Origin: Actinomadura pelletieri DSM 43383
Lineage (GTDB): Bacteria; Actinomycetota; Actinomycetes; Streptosporangiales; Streptosporangiaceae
Direction of reading: 5' to 3'
DNA: 64,000 nucleotides
Assembly (NCBI RefSeq): GCF_003634705.1
Contig: NZ_RBWU01000001.1
Coordinates: 124,001 to 188,000 of the forward strand
The notes below the pieces were generated by a model. That model saw only the letters and a program-made list of their open reading frames with translations. It was not told the DNA's origin and did not search any database. Made by a program: the position numbers and the translations under genes. Positions 59,918-64,000 of this stretch are shown in pieces. Position 1 is the stretch's first letter; each line of letters starts with the position of its first letter.

Positions 59918-59991
59918 CCGACGGGCACCGGTGCACGCCCCAGGGCCTCAGTCACCACCAACGCGCCAGGACTCGACCTCAGGAGGTCGAC

Positions 59992-61365
59992 ATGACCGAT
60001 ACCACCGTCCAACCTAGCAAGCACAGAGCGCACTCCAGCCTGCCCGTCATCGCCGGGTCCAGCCTCGCCGGCACCGCCGTGGAGTGGTACGACTTCTTCC
60101 TCTACGGCACCGCCTCCGCGCTGGTGTTCAACGAACTGTTCTTCCCCAAGACCGACCCCCTCATCGGCACGATGCTGGCGTTCGCGACGTACGCGGTTGG
60201 GTTCGTCGCCCGTCCCGTCGGCGCGGCCGTCCTCGGCCACTACGGCGACCGCAGGGGACGGCGCGCCACCCTCATCGCCAGCCTGCTGCTGATGGGCGGC
60301 GCCACCTTCCTCATCGCCCTGATCCCGCCCTACGCGATGATCGGCGCCGCCGCGCCCGCCCTGCTGGTGCTGCTCCGGCTGGTCCAGGGATTCGCCCTCG
60401 GCGGCGAGTGGGGCGGCGCGGTCCTCCTGGTCTCCGAACACGGCGACCGGTCCCGCCGGGCGTTCTGGGCCTGCTGGCCCAACGTCGGACCACCCCTGGG
60501 AAACCTCATGGCGGCCGGTGCCCTCGCGGCGCTCGGCGCGGTCATGTCCGAGGACGCGTTCCTGGACTGGGGCTGGCGCATCGCCTTCGCGCTCTCCGCC
60601 CTGCTCGTGCTCGTCGGCCTGTGGCTGCGGCTGTACGTCGCCGAGTCACCGCTCTGGCAGGAGGCGGACGCGGCCAAGACCGCCGAAAGCGCCACGTCAC
60701 CACGGCTGCCCGCCGGTGTGGTGCTCCGCGACCACTGGCGCCAGGTCGTGCTCGCCGCGGCCACCCGCTTCGGCGAGAACGCCGGCTTCTACATCTTCTC
60801 CCTACTGGTGATCACCTATGTCACCAAGATGCTCGACCTCGACAAGTCCACCGGGCTCACCGCGGTCATGATCGGGCAGGGCGTCGCGGTGGTCACCATC
60901 CCGTTGTTCGCGATCCTGGCCGACCGTGTGGGGCGCCGTCCCATCTACCTCGCCGCCTCGGCCGCCACCATCGTCTGGGGCTTCGCCTTCTTCGCGCTGC
61001 TCGACACCAAGAACACCGGCGCGATCATCGCGGCGGTCTGCGGCGGCCTGCTCATCTTCGCCGCCTTCAGCGCGGTCATCGGCGCCTTCTTCAGCGAACT
61101 GTTCCCCACCGAGGTCCGCTACTCCGGGGTCTCGCTGGCGTACAACCTCGCGTCCGTCCTCGCCGGCTCGCTGGCACCCATCATCGCGATCGCCCTCTAC
61201 CAACGGTTCGACACCGGCTACGCCATCGGCGCCTACCTCTCCGCCATGGGCGTCATCTCCCTGATCGCCTCCCTGATCGCCAAGGAAACCCGAACCACCG
61301 ACCTGGCCAACATCGAAGCGCCGAACACACCAAGCGCTCCCGGCATTCCAACGCCGCAGAACTGA
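59992..61365 (+). CDS. MFS transporter, metabolite:H+ symporter (MHS) family
   Basis: A 457-residue membrane protein with 12 predicted helices. The MHS hallmarks are SSLAGTAVEWYDFFLYGTAS in TM1, GHYGDRRGRRATL (motif A), QGFALGGEWGGAVLLVSEH in TM4 and RYSGVSLAYNLASVLAGSLA in the second half. These import organic acids such as shikimate, citrate or aromatic acids. AGGAGG lies 6 nt before the ATG. It closes the catabolic operon and is the likely uptake system for its substrate. Confidence 0.93.
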   Translation: MTDTTVQPSKHRAHSSLPVIAGSSLAGTAVEWYDFFLYGTASALVFNELFFPKTDPLIGTMLAFATYAVGFVARPVGAAVLGHYGDRRGRRATLIASLLLMGGATFLIALIPPYAMIGAAAPALLVLLRLVQGFALGGEWGGAVLLVSEHGDRSRRAFWACWPNVGPPLGNLMAAGALAALGAVMSEDAFLDWGWRIAFALSALLVLVGLWLRLYVAESPLWQEADAAKTAESATSPRLPAGVVLRDHWRQVVLAAATRFGENAGFYIFSLLVITYVTKMLDLDKSTGLTAVMIGQGVAVVTIPLFAILADRVGRRPIYLAASAATIVWGFAFFALLDTKNTGAIIAAVCGGLLIFAAFSAVIGAFFSELFPTEVRYSGVSLAYNLASVLAGSLAPIIAIALYQRFDTGYAIGAYLSAMGVISLIASLIAKETRTTDLANIEAPNTPSAPGIPTPQN

Positions 61366-61404
61366 CCGACTCCCGACAACGGGACCGCGCGACCCGGTCG
61401 ATCC

Positions 61405-61690
61405 GTGGCCGCGCGGTCCGCTTCGGGGCTGTTCCAGGACGGACGGCGCATCGCCGAGGAACTGGGCATGTGGTCGCAGGTCTCCGACAACCTGAACGGG
61501 CTGGGCAACCTGGCGATGCAGGCCGGTGACCACGCCAGGGCCCGCGAATTCCACCAGGACGCCCTGCGAGTGGCGGCGGAACACAGCTTCAAACCGGGCG
61601 AAATCCACGCCGAGGTCGGCCTCGGCGCCCGGCGCCCGTCGAGAGGGACGACTCGACGCCGCGAACGCTGGGTGGATGAGTTGCCTCGTG
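61405..61690 (+). pseudogene. TPR remnant of an AfsR/SARP-type regulator
   Basis: The frame contains RRIAEELGMWSQVSDNLNGL, GNLAMQAGDHARAREFHQDA and AAEHSFKPGEIHAEVGLG. This parallels a segment of the intact AfsR-like protein at 15.7-19.0 kb (LAEELGLWLQVSLLHSGLGR and AAEHGYHPGEAFARTGLAL). After that the frame dissolves into Arg-rich shadow. No HTH, BTAD or ATPase part is present, so it is an isolated relic. Confidence 0.65.
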
Positions 61691-61762
61691 ACAGATTAGA
61701 GTTATACGGATACTCTCCGCGCCTGGACGAGGGAGCTCGGTTTCGCGTGGAGAGAGACACGA

Positions 61763-63031
61763 TTGAAATCTCGTGCGTTGATCATGCCCGCCGTGGTCAG
61801 GTTCTTCGCTCCGCTGGCCCTGTTGAAGAATCGTTCGATCGCTCCCTTGTTCGCGTCGCGGTTGGTTTCCAGCGCGGGCGTCGGGTTCGGGCAGTTGGCC
61901 CTGGCCTGGGGGGTGATGGGGCTCGGATACGGCGCCGCGGAACTTTCCGTGGTGATGGCCAGCAAGGCGGCGCCCGCGGTGCTGATGGTCGCCGTTGGGG
62001 TCGCCGGTGACCGCTTCCGGCGCCATCATGTGCTGGTCTCCGCTGAGATTCTGGCCAGTTCGGCGTGGCTGGGATTGGGCGCGTGCTTTCTAACGGATAA
62101 GGCGTCGCTGCCACTGCTGTGCGGGCTGGCGGTCCTGTCAGGCGTGGCGACGGCGATGTTTCTGCCGACGATCCGGGGCATCGTCGCCGACCTGCTCACC
62201 GGGCAGAGCCGTCGTGGTGGCAACGCGCTGGTCAGTCAGACCGAATCGGCCGGGCTTCTCGTCGGGCTGGCATCGTCCGGAGTGGTGGTCAGCACCGTGG
62301 GCGCCGGGTGGGCGGCCACGGCGAGAGGGCTTCTGTGTGTGGTGAGTGCCCTGCTCCTGGGGCTTCTGAAGACCTTGCGGCACCGCCATTCCGGTGGCAT
62401 TACCAGGGACTTGCGGGTGGGCTGGAAGGAGTTCTCCTCCTGCCGCTGGGTCTGGACGATGGCCTTGCAGTTCACCGTTCTCATCGTGTCTGCGGCCTCC
62501 TTCATCGAGGTCATCGGGCCGCTTTACATGACCCAAGGGCACGGTGGCGCATGGGGCTGGGGAATCGTCACCGCCTGCGAGGCCTTCGCGGCATTGGTCG
62601 GTGCTCTCGTCGGGGCCCGGCTGAGGGTGGGCCAGCCGATCCTGGTGGCGACGGCATTGCCCGCCACAGCGGCCATTCCCATGCTGTTCGTTTCGGGCGG
62701 ATGCTCCTGGACGGTCATCGCTTTGGCGATAGCCGTCCCGGGTCTCTGCCAGGCCGCGTACTACGTCATCTGGACGACCACCCTGCAGGAACACTTCTCT
62801 GCTGAAGTCCTGGTACGGGTCAACAGTTGGAGCATCGTCGCCAGTTACCTACTCGCCCCGATCGCCCTTCTCACCATAGGCCCGGCGGTCGAAGCCGTGG
62901 GTCCGAGCAGCGCAGCCTTCGTGACGGGGGTCTTGGTATTGGTCGCGACTGCGCTGGCGCTCCTGTCCGTGTACTCGGCTCGCCTCAACCGACCCGCCTC
63001 GGCGAGTCAACCTGAACCCGCAGCGTCCTAG
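61763..63031 (+). CDS. MFS transporter (MFS_3/Enterobactin-exporter-like), probable efflux pump
   Basis: A 422-residue protein with about 12 hydrophobic helices: SRLVSSAGVGFGQLALAWGV in TM1-2, AVGVAGDRFRRHHVLVSAEI (motif A variant), and FLPTIRGIVADLLTGQSRR in the loop after TM4. The architecture is that of small exporters of the MFS_3 group. Possible starts are TTG 61763 (GGAGAGAG about 9 nt upstream) and ATG 61784. GC content is slightly lower than in neighbours. It stands alone between a regulator remnant and a SARP gene. The substrate is unknown. Confidence 0.85.
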   Translation: MKSRALIMPAVVRFFAPLALLKNRSIAPLFASRLVSSAGVGFGQLALAWGVMGLGYGAAELSVVMASKAAPAVLMVAVGVAGDRFRRHHVLVSAEILASSAWLGLGACFLTDKASLPLLCGLAVLSGVATAMFLPTIRGIVADLLTGQSRRGGNALVSQTESAGLLVGLASSGVVVSTVGAGWAATARGLLCVVSALLLGLLKTLRHRHSGGITRDLRVGWKEFSSCRWVWTMALQFTVLIVSAASFIEVIGPLYMTQGHGGAWGWGIVTACEAFAALVGALVGARLRVGQPILVATALPATAAIPMLFVSGGCSWTVIALAIAVPGLCQAAYYVIWTTTLQEHFSAEVLVRVNSWSIVASYLLAPIALLTIGPAVEAVGPSSAAFVTGVLVLVATALALLSVYSARLNRPASASQPEPAAS

Positions 63032-63165
63032 CTTCCGCAGGCCATGTGTAGTGCCACGGCACTAGGGGGTGGGACCTTTTTCAGCGGTTAGTTAGGGCTG
63101 GGGCACCTGTGCAAGGGGGAGGGGTGGCGGTCAGGGTGGGGCTTGTCTTTGTCCAGTGGTGAGGG

Positions 63166-63978
63166 GTGGCCGTGGAAGTGCGACTGTTGGGGACGGTGTC
63201 CGCGTGGTTCGGGGGGAGGGAGGCGGTGTTGAGGTCTGGGCGGGCGTTAGGGCTGTTGGCGGTGCTGGCGTGGGAGCCGAACCAGGTCATTCCGGATTCT
63301 GTGCTGATCGATCGGATCTGGGACGAGGCGCTTCCCCGCCATCCGCAGGCCGCGCTTTACACACTCGCGGCGCGGTTGCGGGCCGCGTTCGACGAACCGG
63401 AACGGGTGGAGCGGCGGTGTGGGGGTTATGTGCTGGTCGCTGATCCCGGGGATATTGATGTGCATCGTTTTCGGGGGGTTGTTCGCGAGGCTCGGGGAAA
63501 GGTTTGGGATGGCGAGGATGCGGCGGCCGTCCTTCTTTTCGATCGTGCTATCGGGATGTGGCGGGGCGCGCAGCTCGCGGGGGTCAGTGGTGCTTGGGCC
63601 GACCGGGTTCGTATGACGCTCGGCCAGGAGAGGCTGGCGGCGCAGCTCGCGTGTGTGGGGGCGCGGCTTCGGTTGGGGCGGCACGATGAGACCGTGCCGC
63701 TTCTTGCCGGGCTCGCCGAGGAGTATCCCCTGGACGAGCAGATCGCGAGTCTGTTGATGGTCGCGCTGTATCGGTGCGGGCGGCAGGGGGAGGCGCTGGA
63801 CCGTTATGCGGCGGTGCGCTCGCGGCTGGTCGGGGTGCTCGGTGTGGAGCCGGGGGCCTCGATCAGGGAGCTGCATCGGAGCATTCTGCACGGTGCGCTG
63901 CAAACGATGCATATCCCGTCGAGCCTGCCCCGGTCAGACTCAACGGGATATGCGGAGGGGAATGGGGTCAGCACTTGA
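63166..63978 (+). CDS. Small SARP regulator (HTH plus BTAD) with an in-frame TTA codon
   Basis: A 270-residue SARP-type activator: the N-terminal winged helix EVRLLGTVSAWFGGREAVLR with LIDRIWDEALPRHPQAALYT, then the BTAD domain ending EALDRYAAVRSRLVGVLGVE. There is no ATPase or TPR part. GTG 63166 or 63172 is the start. Codon 28 is TTA (63247-63249), a codon rare in these genomes and, in Streptomyces, a target of developmental control by the bldA tRNA. The target genes are not in the window; a biosynthetic cluster may lie to the right. Confidence 0.9.
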   Translation: MAVEVRLLGTVSAWFGGREAVLRSGRALGLLAVLAWEPNQVIPDSVLIDRIWDEALPRHPQAALYTLAARLRAAFDEPERVERRCGGYVLVADPGDIDVHRFRGVVREARGKVWDGEDAAAVLLFDRAIGMWRGAQLAGVSGAWADRVRMTLGQERLAAQLACVGARLRLGRHDETVPLLAGLAEEYPLDEQIASLLMVALYRCGRQGEALDRYAAVRSRLVGVLGVEPGASIRELHRSILHGALQTMHIPSSLPRSDSTGYAEGNGVST

Positions 63979-64000
63979 CGAGCTGGGTGCGGTCCCACCG

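Noticed and set aside
1..64000. CRISPR arrays, tRNA/rRNA genes, insertion sequences with terminal repeats
   Set aside because: None found by eye; no regularly spaced repeats, no cloverleaf with a conserved T-loop, and no DDE transposase. A covariance-model scan would be needed to exclude small RNAs.

Overview
This window reads as an accessory region of a high-GC actinomycete chromosome. Nearly every codon ends in G or C, several starts are GTG, and the gene content is typical of Actinomycetota: AfsR/SARP and large LuxR regulators, a CGNR zinc-finger protein, and many one-component regulators. My best guess is an Actinomadura- or Streptosporangiales-type organism. That is inferred from gene content only; there is no rRNA, tRNA or other phylogenetic marker here.

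Layout. 1-8.2 kb is a decaying patch: a serine-recombinase tail cut by the window edge, an FAD monooxygenase/TetR pair, frameshifted ABC ATPase and peptide-binding-protein remnants, a secreted CocE-type hydrolase, a frameshifted pterin dehydratase, a broken XRE regulator and a VanZ-like protein. 8.2-10.0 kb is an NmrA/AraC divergent pair. 10.5-14.6 kb is a toluene/aromatic diiron monooxygenase operon (alpha, gamma, Rieske ferredoxin, effector, beta) that runs straight into a beta-carbonic anhydrase and has no reductase gene; a MarR regulator with a Cys-rich tail is divergent. 15.7-30.3 kb holds an AfsR-like regulator, an FMN reductase with an MFS pump, an oxidoreductase-MerR operon with a classical 19-bp-spacer promoter, a methyltransferase behind a striking palindrome, a LuxR-type ATPase regulator divergent from two tandem secreted four-cysteine proteins, an NTF2-like/CGNR pair and a double VOC protein. 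30.5-40.7 kb is one long minus-strand operon: a peptide/opine-type ABC importer (including a permease-ATPase fusion) followed by a type-B carboxylesterase, an unknown protein and a cytoplasmic CocE hydrolase. A ROK repressor lies just upstream. 41.0-42.1 kb is a MerR/SDR pair, again with a 19-bp-spacer promoter.

The centrepiece is 42.2-54.9 kb, which I read as a pPIWI-RE (prokaryotic Piwi/Argonaute-like) defence island. On the minus strand, tightly packed and partly overlapping, are a RecB/Cas4-like Fe-S nuclease, a PD-(D/E)xK endonuclease with a zinc ribbon, a DinG-like Fe-S helicase and the pPIWI-RE protein. Divergent from them are a soluble Ser/Thr kinase and an HTH-N6-methyltransferase fusion whose catalytic motif IV is degenerate (SPPT instead of NPPF/Y). 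The pPIWI-RE, helicase and REase trio is a described arrangement. The added RecB-like nuclease and the kinase/methyltransferase arm are what merit attention.

55.3-61.4 kb is a GntR-controlled catabolic operon: nitrilase, DUF2848, HpaB-type two-component flavin monooxygenase, cupin, flavin reductase, then an MHS-type transporter behind a strong hairpin. The window ends with an AfsR-type TPR remnant, an MFS permease and a small SARP regulator carrying an in-frame TTA codon.
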